Assembly: GCF_001905845.1 (NCBI RefSeq)
Contig: NZ_LIVZ01000014.1
Coordinates: 124,001 to 188,000, forward strand
Source of the DNA: Streptomyces sp. TSRI0107
Lineage (GTDB): Bacteria > Actinomycetota > Actinomycetes > Streptomycetales > Streptomycetaceae
DNA length: 64,000 bases
Direction of reading: 5' to 3'
Position numbers and translations under genes: made by a program. Shown here piece after piece: positions 48,039 to 55,750 of the stretch. The notes below the pieces were generated by a model. It did not search any database, was not told where the DNA came from, and saw nothing but the letters and a program-made list of their open reading frames with translations. Each line of letters starts with the position of its first letter. Within the stretch, counting starts at the first letter, position 1.

Positions 48039-50423
48039 TCACCCGGTCCCGGGCGTCGCGCGGGCGGCGACGACGAGCTGGCCGAGGGCCAGGCCGCCGT
48101 CGTTGGGCGGAATCTCGCGATGGCGGAGCACGGTGAAGCCGTCGGCGCGCAGGCCGCGGGCACACGCCGAGGACAGCAGCGCGTTGGAGAACACGCCCCC
48201 GGTCAGCGCCACCGTCCCGAGCCCCGACGTCTCGCGGGCCGCCGCGCACACCTCGCGCACCAGCCGCGCCACGGCGAGATGGAAGCGGGCGGCGATCACC
48301 GGCGCGGGCACCCCGAGCCGCACGTCCGCCGCCACGGCGGCCAGCAGTGGCCGCGGGTCCGCGGTGAGCGGCGCGCCACCGCCGGACAGGGCGAAGGCGT
48401 ACCGGGGGTCCTCGGTCGCGTCACCGGCGGACACGGCCGCCGCCTCCAGCTCGATCGCCGCCTGCGCCTCGTACCCCGCGTGGTGGCAGAGGCCCGCCAG
48501 CGACGACACCGCGTCGAAGAGCCGGCCCATGCTGGAGGTCGGCGCACAGTTCAGCCCGCGCTCCAACTGGGCCAGCAGCACCGGCAGTTCGGCGGGCGGG
48601 CAGGCGGCGACGCACGGCAGGTCCGGATCGGCGGCGAGGCCCGCCGCGCGCAGGTGCGCGAGCGCCATCCGGTACGGGCGCCGCACCGCCGCGTCCCCGC
48701 CGGGCAGCGGCACATAGGCCAGGTGCGCGAAGCGGCGGTAGCCCTCGTAGCCCGCGATCAGGAACTCGCCGCCCCACACGGCGCCGTCGTCGCCGTGCCC
48801 GGTGCCGTCGAAGGCGACCCCGATCACGCGGGTGCCCACGGGCACACCGTGCTCGGCCAGGGCGGCGGCGACGTGCGCGTGATGGTGCTGGACCCGTACC
48901 ACGGGCCGTTCCCCGGCCCGCCGGAGCGCCCACGCGGCCGACCGGTACGCCGGGTGCGGGTCGGCGGCGAGCAGTTCCGGCCGGACACCGGTGATCGACT
49001 CCAGCTGCCGCTCGGCACGGTCGAACGCCTGCTGGGTGGCCAGGTCGTCCATGTCCCCGATGTGCGCGGACAGCCACGCCTTGTCGCCCTCGCCCAGGCA
49101 GCAGACGTTCTTCAGGTCGCCGCCGACCGCGAGCGCGGGACGGACCGGGAAGGGCAGCGTGACCGGGAGCGGGGCGTATCCGCGCGAGCGGCGCAGCACC
49201 AGCGGCTCGCCGTCGCAGACCCGCACCACGGAGTCGTCGCACGGCACATGGATGGGCCGGTCGTGGGTGAGCCACACGTCCGCCAGGCCGGCCAGCCGCT
49301 CCAGCGCCTCGGCGTCGTCCGTGACGATGGGCTCGCCGGAGCGATTCCCGCTGGTCATCACGAGCAGCCGGGGCCCCGCGCCCGGTACCCCGCCGTCCAG
49401 CAGCAGATGGTGCACCGGCGTGTACGGCAGCATGACCCCCAGATCGGGGCTCCCCGGCGCGACCGCGTCGGCGGGCACCGGGGCGCCGGGAGCGGGCCGC
49501 GCGCCGAGGCGGCGGCGCAGCAGGACGACGGGACGCACCCGGCCGGTCAGCAGCTCCCGTTCGAGCGGGCCGACGTGGACCAGGTGCTCCACGTCCCCGA
49601 CGTCCCGGGCCATCAGCGCGAACGGCTTGTCGCCGCGGGCCTTGCGCCGGCGCAGCCCGGCCACCGCCTCCGGGCGGGTCGCGTCGCAGGCGAGGTGGTA
49701 GCCGCCGAGCCCCTTGACGGCGAGCACGGCACCCGCGGCCAGCAGCGCCCGGGCCGCGCCGAGCGGGTCGCGGTCGTCGCGGCCGCCGTCGGCGGTGACC
49801 AGCCGCAGCCGCGGACCGCACGCGGGACAGGCGACGGGCTGCGCGTGGAACCGGCGGTCGGCGGGGTCGTGGTACTCGCGCTCGCAGTCGGCACACAGCG
49901 GGAAACCCGCCATCGTGGTGTGCGCGCGGTCGTACGGCAGTCCGGTGACGATGGTGAACCGCGGACCGCAGTGCGTGCACGTGACGAACGGGTGCCGGTG
50001 GCGCCGGTCGGCGGGATCGGCCAGCTCGGCCAGACAGTCGGCGCAGGTGGCGGTGTCGGGCGCGACCAGCGTACGGACGGGCCCGCCGGCGCGCGACGGG
50101 ACGATCCGGAAGCCGCGCTCCCCGGTCGCGGCCAGCCCCGCCGCCTCCACCGACTCCACCACCGCCAGCGGCGGCGCGTCGGCGGCGAGCCGCGCCCGGA
50201 ACCGGTCGACGGCCTCCTCGGGGCCCTCCACCTCCACCACCACACCGTCGCCGGTGTTCGTCACATGCCCGGCGAGCCGCAGCCCCGTGGCCAGCCCGTA
50301 CACGAACGGCCGGAACCCCACGCCCTGCACCACGCCCCGTACGACGATCCGGGAACGCCGGACCGACCGCGTGCCCGACCGCGTGCCCGATGGCGGCGCG
50401 TCGACGTCCGGGACGGTGCTCAC
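48039..50423 (-). CDS. hypF: Carbamoyltransferase HypF
   Basis: A 794-residue multi-domain enzyme making the cyanide ligands from carbamoyl phosphate. In order: acylphosphatase domain (VVRGVVQGVGFRPFVYGLA), two zinc fingers (CADCLAEL...CTHCGPRF and CADCEREY...CPACGPRL), YrdC-like domain (LGGYHLACDAT), and Kae1/TobZ-like domain (VQHHHAHVAAALAEHG; GVFSNALLSS). All catalytic landmarks are intact. GTG 50423 overlaps the hypB stop. It is the largest Hyp protein in the operon. Confidence 0.95.
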   Translation of the reverse strand: MSTVPDVDAPPSGTRSGTRSVRRSRIVVRGVVQGVGFRPFVYGLATGLRLAGHVTNTGDGVVVEVEGPEEAVDRFRARLAADAPPLAVVESVEAAGLAATGERGFRIVPSRAGGPVRTLVAPDTATCADCLAELADPADRRHRHPFVTCTHCGPRFTIVTGLPYDRAHTTMAGFPLCADCEREYHDPADRRFHAQPVACPACGPRLRLVTADGGRDDRDPLGAARALLAAGAVLAVKGLGGYHLACDATRPEAVAGLRRRKARGDKPFALMARDVGDVEHLVHVGPLERELLTGRVRPVVLLRRRLGARPAPGAPVPADAVAPGSPDLGVMLPYTPVHHLLLDGGVPGAGPRLLVMTSGNRSGEPIVTDDAEALERLAGLADVWLTHDRPIHVPCDDSVVRVCDGEPLVLRRSRGYAPLPVTLPFPVRPALAVGGDLKNVCCLGEGDKAWLSAHIGDMDDLATQQAFDRAERQLESITGVRPELLAADPHPAYRSAAWALRRAGERPVVRVQHHHAHVAAALAEHGVPVGTRVIGVAFDGTGHGDDGAVWGGEFLIAGYEGYRRFAHLAYVPLPGGDAAVRRPYRMALAHLRAAGLAADPDLPCVAACPPAELPVLLAQLERGLNCAPTSSMGRLFDAVSSLAGLCHHAGYEAQAAIELEAAAVSAGDATEDPRYAFALSGGGAPLTADPRPLLAAVAADVRLGVPAPVIAARFHLAVARLVREVCAAARETSGLGTVALTGGVFSNALLSSACARGLRADGFTVLRHREIPPNDGGLALGQLVVAARATPGTG

Positions 50424-51121
50424 GCCTCGGCCCGGGCCATCACCGGAGCGTGGACGGCGCCGCCCTCGGCCGCCGCGAACGCCCGGTCGACCAGCACGCC
50501 CGCGCCCTCGCCGGTACGCACCGACGACAGCACCACGTCGACTCCCGGGTTGACCCGCTGCACATGGGCGCGGAAAGCGGCCTCGTCGAACTCGGCGGGC
50601 CCGGCCAGGTCGGATTTGGTGACGATCACCAGCTGGGCCAGCCCGAACGCGGTCGGGTACTTGAGCGGCTTGTCCTCGCCCTCCGTCACCGAGGCCAGCA
50701 CCACCCGCAGCGACTCACCGAGGTCGTACGAGGCCGGGCAGACCAGGTTGCCGACGTTCTCCACGAACAGCAGCCGGGTGTCCTCGGGCAGCCAGTCGTG
50801 CAGATGCCCGGCGAGCATGTCCGCCTCCAGATGGCACAGCCCGTCGGTGAGCACCTGCTTGACCGGGACCCCGGAGCGCGCCAGCCGGGTCGCGTCGTTC
50901 TCCGTCGCCAGATCCGCGGTGAGGGCCGCGGCCGTGACGCCGCGTTCCCTGGCGAGCAGCAGCTCACGTTCCAGCAGGGCGGTCTTGCCGCTGCCGGGAC
51001 TCGACAGCAGGTTGATCACCGTGGTGCCCCGGGCCGTCAGCTCGGCGCGCAGGATGCCCGCCGCCATCGTGTTCTTGGCGAGCACGGCCTGCCGGAGGTC
51101 GACTGTGCGGCACATCGTCAC
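50420..51121 (-). CDS. hypB: Nickel-incorporation GTPase HypB
   Basis: A 233-residue SIMIBI GTPase. The P-loop is SPGSGKT (41-47). LATENDATRLA, the metal-dimer motif LTDGLCHLEADMLAGHL, ENVGNLVCPASYDLGE and VTKSDLAGP (guanine specificity) are present. The N-terminal His-rich nickel-storage stretch of some HypB proteins is missing; only MTMCRTVDLR precedes the domain. It works with HypA to insert Ni. GTG 51121 overlaps hypA; ATG 51115 is an alternative. Confidence 0.95.
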   Translation of the reverse strand: MTMCRTVDLRQAVLAKNTMAAGILRAELTARGTTVINLLSSPGSGKTALLERELLLARERGVTAAALTADLATENDATRLARSGVPVKQVLTDGLCHLEADMLAGHLHDWLPEDTRLLFVENVGNLVCPASYDLGESLRVVLASVTEGEDKPLKYPTAFGLAQLVIVTKSDLAGPAEFDEAAFRAHVQRVNPGVDVVLSSVRTGEGAGVLVDRAFAAAEGGAVHAPVMARAEA

Positions 51122-51513
51122 ATCTCCTCGGAACGCGTTGCGTGGGTGGCGCCGGGCACGGCGGACCCGGCCGCCCAGCGCACCTCGGTGATCCTCAGCT
51201 CACGGCCCGACACCAGCTCGCCGGCGCCCCCGCCGCAGCCCGCGCACACCAGGTCGGGCGGCATCCCCGTCTCCCAGGTGCGCCCGCACGGCGCGCAGGA
51301 CGCCCGGCCGGGCACGGAGCGGGTGACCAGGTCGGCACCCTCCAGCACCGTTCCGGCGCAGGCCAGCCCGAAGCAGAAGGACAGCGAGTCGGCCACCACG
51401 CCCGCCAGCTCGCCGATGTCGACCCGCACCTCGCGCACGCCGTGCGCGCCGCGCTCCAGCGCCGCCCGCTCGACCTGGTCCACGACCGACAGGGCGACGG
51501 ACATCTCGTGCAT
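51118..51513 (-). CDS. hypA: Nickel metallochaperone HypA
   Basis: A 131-residue HypA protein with N-terminal Met-His-Glu nickel site (MHEMSVALSVVDQV) and a structural zinc site formed by Cys73-x2-Cys76 (CAPC) and Cys90-x2-Cys93 (CAGC). ATG 51513 is the only start that puts His at position 2. It is followed by GTGA overlap with hypB. Confidence 0.95.
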   Translation of the reverse strand: MHEMSVALSVVDQVERAALERGAHGVREVRVDIGELAGVVADSLSFCFGLACAGTVLEGADLVTRSVPGRASCAPCGRTWETGMPPDLVCAGCGGGAGELVSGRELRITEVRWAAGSAVPGATHATRSEEM

Positions 51514-51645
51514 CGCCGCTCCGTCCTCGCGCCGGGGTGTCTCGTGCCGCCGCCCATTGAAGGCGGGGCCCGGCCGGGGCACCGACCGGCACGCCGCTCC
51601 CGCGCGGCCGGACAACCCGATCGGTGCACCCGGTCCAGCGCGGCG

Positions 51646-51762
51646 TCACATCCTGCGGATGTGCAGGTATCGCCGGACGTCGGGCCAGAGGTGGGTGAGG
51701 AGCGCCGCCAGCGCGGTGGCGGTGACGGTGGCGGCGGCGCCGCCGATCATGCGCTTGTTCAT
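51646..51762 (-). CDS. 38-residue membrane peptide in the hydrogenase operon (DUF6893-like)
   Basis: A short ORF: MNKRMIGGAAATVTATALAA starts it, continuing through a single hydrophobic helix to a basic tail (RRYLHIRRM). A GGGAG site lies about seven bases before ATG 51762. It sits between the maturation protease and hypA in the same direction. The layout resembles DUF6893 peptides of Streptomyces as I recall them. It is probably a single-pass membrane peptide with a positively charged cytosolic end. It could tether or regulate the hydrogenase, which otherwise lacks a membrane anchor. Confidence 0.72.
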   Translation of the reverse strand: MNKRMIGGAAATVTATALAALLTHLWPDVRRYLHIRRM

Positions 51763-51815
51763 GGTGGTCTCCCAGAACGGATCTCGATGGACGAGCGGTC
51801 CGGCGGTCCGGACGC

Positions 51816-52331
51816 TCACGGGATGACGGCCTCGTCGCGGACCAGCTCGCCGACCGTGCGCACCGCCTCCGGCACCGCGGCGGCCACCCGCGGGCTGAGC
51901 CCGATGCCCTCCTCGACGGTGGCGGGCTCGCAGCCCACCACGAGTGTGCGCCGCGGCGGCACGGCGCCGGTGCCGGCGCACAGGGTGTCCAGCAGCGCCA
52001 GCACGGCGTCGGGGGACATCCCGTGGCCGTCCAGCGCGACATCCTCCGCCGGCCGCCGGCTGCCGGGACCGGAGGCGTCGATCACGTACACCGTGCCCGG
52101 CGGCCCGCCCCGCGCCGTGGCGTCCAGGAGGACCAGCGTGTCGTAGCCGTCGAGGAGCCGGTACGCGAGGTGGACGCCGCGGATGCCGATGTCGGCGACC
52201 TCGACGCCCTCCGGGAGTTCCTGCCCGGCCAGGACGCGGGCGGCCTCCACGCCGAAGCCGTCGTCACCGAGGAAGATGTTGCCGACCCCGGCGACCAGGG
52301 TGCGCGGGCGGGGGCCGGGCTCGGCGCTCAC
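51816..52331 (-). CDS. [NiFe]-hydrogenase large-subunit maturation protease (HycI/HyaD type)
   Basis: A 171-residue endopeptidase that trims the large-subunit C-terminus after Ni insertion. LVAGVGNIFLGDDGFGVEAA carries the first metal-binding acid (GN-x-F-x-D-D-G-F-G). IGIRGVHLAYRLLDGYDTLV and the GHGMSPDAVLALL His region complete the site. GTG 52331 overlaps the upstream gene. It matches the large subunit, which does retain a 23-residue C-terminal tail to cleave. Confidence 0.9.
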   Translation of the reverse strand: MSAEPGPRPRTLVAGVGNIFLGDDGFGVEAARVLAGQELPEGVEVADIGIRGVHLAYRLLDGYDTLVLLDATARGGPPGTVYVIDASGPGSRRPAEDVALDGHGMSPDAVLALLDTLCAGTGAVPPRRTLVVGCEPATVEEGIGLSPRVAAAVPEAVRTVGELVRDEAVIP

Positions 52332-53836
52332 ACGTCCTCCCGGGCGTCGGCGAGGGCGATCTCGTCGGGCTGGAAGTACAGGTACCGGCCCTGCTCCCGG
52401 CGGATGTCGGCGCCCGGGTCGTCGTCGAGGGTGACGGCGATGTGCACACCGCCGTCGACGTCGTGCAGGACCGCCTCCACCAGGGCGCGCCGGCCGTCGA
52501 GGAACAGGTCCTGCGCGTCGGAGTGCCGCAGCCGGGGCCGCAGCACCACACGACTGCCCGCCCGCACCGGATGCCCGTCCACCAGGACGTGATCGCTCGC
52601 GGGATCCACGGAGGCGTCCGCGGCGGGGTCCCACCAGGGCGTGTCCGGCCGAAGCGGACCGTCCGGCCCGAACCCGCCGCCCGCCGCAGGGCTTCGCGTC
52701 GTGGAACCGGTCGGCTCGGTGAACACCGGTACGCCGTCGGCGCCGGCGGGCCGCAGCGAGGTCGGCCCCGGCGCGGTGACCTCACGCAGGCCCCGTACCG
52801 CGCCGTGCAGCCGCTCCAGTACCTCCGCGGGCATCGAGTCGGCCAGTTCGATCACCGCGGCGGCCCGGTCGTCGGTGCCGCGGGCCTCACGCTTCTCCTC
52901 GTCGGTGAGAGCGGCCGTGCGCAGTGCCAGGATCTCGTCGATCTCCGTCGCGTCGTACAGGGCACCGGGGCTCTCGGGCGCGATGGCCGGGTGGTCCTCC
53001 AGGATGATCGGTGAGGACAGCACGAGGTCGCGCGAGCCGGGTTCCCCGGCCAGCACCGGCCAGGTGTGCAGGTTGCGGCAGGCGGCGACCGCGCCCCCCG
53101 CCCACTCCGGCGGATCGGTGAGCGACAGGAACCCGCCGGAGTCCAGGCACAGCAGGGTGTGCGTGGCGATCAGGGACCGGGTGAGCGCGGCGTCGCGATC
53201 GGCACGCTCGGCGGGCAGCCAGTCGCTGGTGTTCTCCACCACCACGCTCAGCCGCCGTGTGACGTACGGGCCGTCCAGTTCGCTCGCCGACAGCCGCACG
53301 GAGCCGGCGATCTCCTCGCGGCGCCGCACCAGCCGTCCCACGACCCGCCCGGCGGCGTCCGTGACCGGCTCGGTCTCCTCGGCGGCCGGCCGGGTGAAGG
53401 GCACGTCGACGCCCTCGCCCGCCAGCTCCGCCACCGGCACCGCGAGCCGGACCCGCTCCTCGTGTCCCTCGTCCCAGGCCGGCAGCACCCGGTCGTCCAC
53501 GCGCAGTTCCGGCACGGTCTCGAACCCCCCGCCCGGCAGCGCCCGCTGCACCGTGCGCCGCTGGGCGTGCAGGAACCGCACCTCGACGGCGAGCACCGCG
53601 CCCCGCCGGGGTTCCATCAGCAGCTCGGTGTGCTGGAAGTCGGGCTCGTCGGCGGACGCGGTCCAGGCCGGCGGCACGAGCACCCCGAACTGCCAGCGCA
53701 GCCGGTTCTTCGCGGCCGACGCGCGGTACGGGTAGAGCACGTACCCCTCGAACAGCACGGCGTCGGCGACCTGCCGTGCCACGTCCAGCCGGGCCTCGGT
53801 CGCCGGGGAGAACGTGATGGCGGGTGTCGTGGTCAC
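52328..53836 (-). CDS. 502-residue conserved hydrogenase-locus protein of unknown function
   Basis: This is a large soluble protein with no signal peptide, membrane helix or Cys cluster. The N-terminal region has DAVLFEGYVLYPYRASAAKN and NRLRWQFGVLVPP. Further on are FQHTELLMEPRRGAVLAVEV, VVVENTSDWLPAERADRDAA and ILEDHPAIAPESPGALYDAT. The C-terminal ~80 residues form a beta-rich module (GSRVVLRPRLRHSDAQDLFL) ending LYFQPDEIALADAREDV. I recognise it only as part of actinobacterial group 1h hydrogenase loci. Coupled by overlaps on both sides, it is presumably a maturation or structural partner. Confidence 0.75.
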   Translation of the reverse strand: MTTTPAITFSPATEARLDVARQVADAVLFEGYVLYPYRASAAKNRLRWQFGVLVPPAWTASADEPDFQHTELLMEPRRGAVLAVEVRFLHAQRRTVQRALPGGGFETVPELRVDDRVLPAWDEGHEERVRLAVPVAELAGEGVDVPFTRPAAEETEPVTDAAGRVVGRLVRRREEIAGSVRLSASELDGPYVTRRLSVVVENTSDWLPAERADRDAALTRSLIATHTLLCLDSGGFLSLTDPPEWAGGAVAACRNLHTWPVLAGEPGSRDLVLSSPIILEDHPAIAPESPGALYDATEIDEILALRTAALTDEEKREARGTDDRAAAVIELADSMPAEVLERLHGAVRGLREVTAPGPTSLRPAGADGVPVFTEPTGSTTRSPAAGGGFGPDGPLRPDTPWWDPAADASVDPASDHVLVDGHPVRAGSRVVLRPRLRHSDAQDLFLDGRRALVEAVLHDVDGGVHIAVTLDDDPGADIRREQGRYLYFQPDEIALADAREDV

Positions 53837-54471
53837 GGTGTCCCCTCCTCGGCCTCGGCCAGCAGCCGCTCGACGGTCGCCTGCCAGGACGGCAGCGCGT
53901 TCCGCGACCGGTAGGCGAGCAGCGCGTCCAGGACGTCCCGGGGCAGCCGCAGCCAGCCCGAGCCCGGGAAGTGCTGGTCGACCATCTCCCGCCAGGTCTT
54001 CACCGGCATCCGGACCGAGGCCTCCCGGTCCCAGGGCACCGGCTCCACGTGGAAGCCGCCCGCGCCGGTGAAGGCGGTGCCGGAGAACAGCAGGAGCAGC
54101 GGCACCTCCCCGTCCCCGAGGGCGTCGAGGTAGCGGGAGGCGGCGACGTCCATGTCGTAGGTGCAGGGCACCGGCAGGTCGACCTCCGTCTCGCCGGTGA
54201 AGCCCCGCACCATCACCGGCACCTGCGCGAACTGCACGGGCTGCAGGCTGCTGCCCCAGCGGTACCGCTCCCCGAACAGGTCGGTCAGCGCCTCGGCCTC
54301 GGTGTCGGTGTAGGTCCGCCGGGCGGGTTCGACGCGGATCTGGCAGCGCAGCGCCAGCGCGTGCACCCGGGTGCCGGGCGAGGCGGTGACCCGCAGCCGG
54401 AAGACCAGCGTGGGCCCGGCGGCGTACGGGTCGGCGCGCACCTCGGTGCAGGTGAAGGAGAACTCCGTCAT
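53833..54471 (-). CDS. DUF6084-like hydrogenase-locus protein
   Basis: A 212-residue soluble protein with an N-terminal beta domain (FSFTCTEVRADPYAAGPTLV; VHALALRCQIRVEPARRTYT) and a strongly conserved centre (LTDLFGERYRWGSSLQPVQF). It ends with a helical region. This is the DUF6084 pattern that accompanies group 1h hydrogenases as I recall. No catalytic motif is visible. It overlaps both neighbours by four bases, so strict co-translation with the 502-residue protein and the DUF5947-like protein is likely. Confidence 0.75.
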   Translation of the reverse strand: MTEFSFTCTEVRADPYAAGPTLVFRLRVTASPGTRVHALALRCQIRVEPARRTYTDTEAEALTDLFGERYRWGSSLQPVQFAQVPVMVRGFTGETEVDLPVPCTYDMDVAASRYLDALGDGEVPLLLLFSGTAFTGAGGFHVEPVPWDREASVRMPVKTWREMVDQHFPGSGWLRLPRDVLDALLAYRSRNALPSWQATVERLLAEAEEGTP

Positions 54472-55175
54472 GCCCGGCTCCCTCCGGCGTCGCGGACCTC
54501 GCGGACGGCGCGGGCCCGGGCGCTGACGTGCGTGAAGAAGGCGTCCAGGTCGGCCCGCGCCTCCGCGCCCCCGTCGAAGCCCTGCCAGTGCAGCCGCATG
54601 CGGCCCACCAGCTCGTAACAGATGTCGACGGGTACGAGGTACAGCCGCACCCGGCCCTGGTGGCGGCGCAGCAGCAGCGCCTCCACGTCCGGTTCGAGGA
54701 GGTCCGCCAGCGGCGAGCCGCCGAGCACCGACTGCCAGGCCTCCGGGTCCAGTTCGCTCTCCGTCGCCCCGGCCGGGCTCGGGTAGAGCGCGACCAGCCG
54801 GTCCAGCGCGGAGTTGCGGAAGAAGAAGGCGACGCCGACCGGGATGCCGAGCCGTTCCCAGGCCTGCTCGTCGAGGCGGTGCGCCGGGTCGACGAGGTAG
54901 CGCCAGGGGACCGCCCGGAAGCGGCCGGTCGTGTCGCCGGAGCGGTCCAGCAGCTGGGCGCACGGGTCGCAGGCGCAGGTCAGCGCACGCCTGTCGACGT
55001 CGACCAGATGCCGGTGCCGCTCCGGGCGCAGCGGCGCCGCACACAGCTCACAGCGCTCCTCGCGGGGCGCACGCGGCGCCGTGAACCGCGACAGCCCGGT
55101 ACGCCCCGGCCCGGCGAGGGCCGTCCCCGGGACGCGGTGCCCCGCGGCCACCGCGCGGGAGTCCTCGGCGGTCAC
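54468..55175 (-). CDS. DUF5947-like zinc-binding hydrogenase-locus protein
   Basis: A 235-residue protein. A four-Cys site is formed by ERCELCAAPLRPERHRHLVD and LTCACDPCAQLLDRSGDTTG, followed by RAVPWRYLVDPAHRLDEQAW and a conserved GIPVGVAFFFRNSALDRLVA segment. The C-terminus has VDICYELVGRMRLHWQGFDG. GTG 55175, overlapping the NifU-like stop, is preferred to ATG 55307, which adds only low-complexity sequence. The domain is seen with actinobacterial hydrogenases; the role may be FeS or Ni-Fe handling. Confidence 0.75.
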   Translation of the reverse strand: MTAEDSRAVAAGHRVPGTALAGPGRTGLSRFTAPRAPREERCELCAAPLRPERHRHLVDVDRRALTCACDPCAQLLDRSGDTTGRFRAVPWRYLVDPAHRLDEQAWERLGIPVGVAFFFRNSALDRLVALYPSPAGATESELDPEAWQSVLGGSPLADLLEPDVEALLLRRHQGRVRLYLVPVDICYELVGRMRLHWQGFDGGAEARADLDAFFTHVSARARAVREVRDAGGSRA

Positions 55176-55750
55176 CGTGTCGCGGTGGCCGGCGGACGGC
55201 CGTTCGGCCCGGTGGTGCCCGGTGGGCCCGCGCTGATCTGCAGGAGGGCGGGTTCGCGGGCCGGGCCCGCGTCCAGGGTCACCGCCGTCACCTCCGGCGC
55301 CAGACACGCCAGTGCCTCCCGTGCCGCCTGTTCGACGGCTTCCCGTGTGCTGCCGCAGCCGCAGCCGGCCGAGCCGGTCATCCGCAGCCGCAGCTCGCCC
55401 GACACGGGGTCGTAGCCCGCGCGCTCCACGAGATAGGGCACTCCGTCCAGGGCCCGGTCGACGCGCATGGTCACGTCGTCCGGGTGCAGCCCGTGCAGCA
55501 CCAGCAGGCCCGCCACCAGCTCGTCGCGGAGCAGCGCGGTCCGCGCTTCCGCGGCGGGGGCGCCCGGGTCGCGGCCCAGCAGCTCCAGAACCCGGGCGAA
55601 CCCGGCGCCGTAGAACTCCATGAGCACGCGGACCAGTTCCTCGGCGGCCTCGCAGGCCGCGCGGTCACCGGAGGCGGCCAGCTGGTCGAGGACCTCCTCG
55701 ACCCTGCGCCCCGCCGCCTCCGCGGTCACCGCGTCGTGCGTGCCGCTCAT
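55172..55750 (-). CDS. NifU-C-domain-like protein of the hydrogenase locus
   Basis: A 192-residue protein. An N-terminal helical region (VEEVLDQLAASGDRAACEAA) is followed by a NifU-like C-terminal domain (MRLRMTGSAGCGCGSTREAV). The canonical NifU C-x-x-C is replaced by C-G-C-G, so cluster binding may differ from NfuA-type carriers. A Pro/Thr tail follows. It probably assists iron-sulfur cluster supply to the small subunit. It overlaps the large-subunit gene and the DUF5947-like gene. Confidence 0.75.
   Translation of the reverse strand: MSGTHDAVTAEAAGRRVEEVLDQLAASGDRAACEAAEELVRVLMEFYGAGFARVLELLGRDPGAPAAEARTALLRDELVAGLLVLHGLHPDDVTMRVDRALDGVPYLVERAGYDPVSGELRLRMTGSAGCGCGSTREAVEQAAREALACLAPEVTAVTLDAGPAREPALLQISAGPPGTTGPNGRPPATATR

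Noticed and set aside
48000..51191. Plus-strand open frame of about 1060 codons opposite hypC-F-B
   Set aside because: Antisense shadow of the hyp genes with repetitive Arg/Gly/Val composition; hypF, hypB and hypC have complete catalytic motifs on the other strand.
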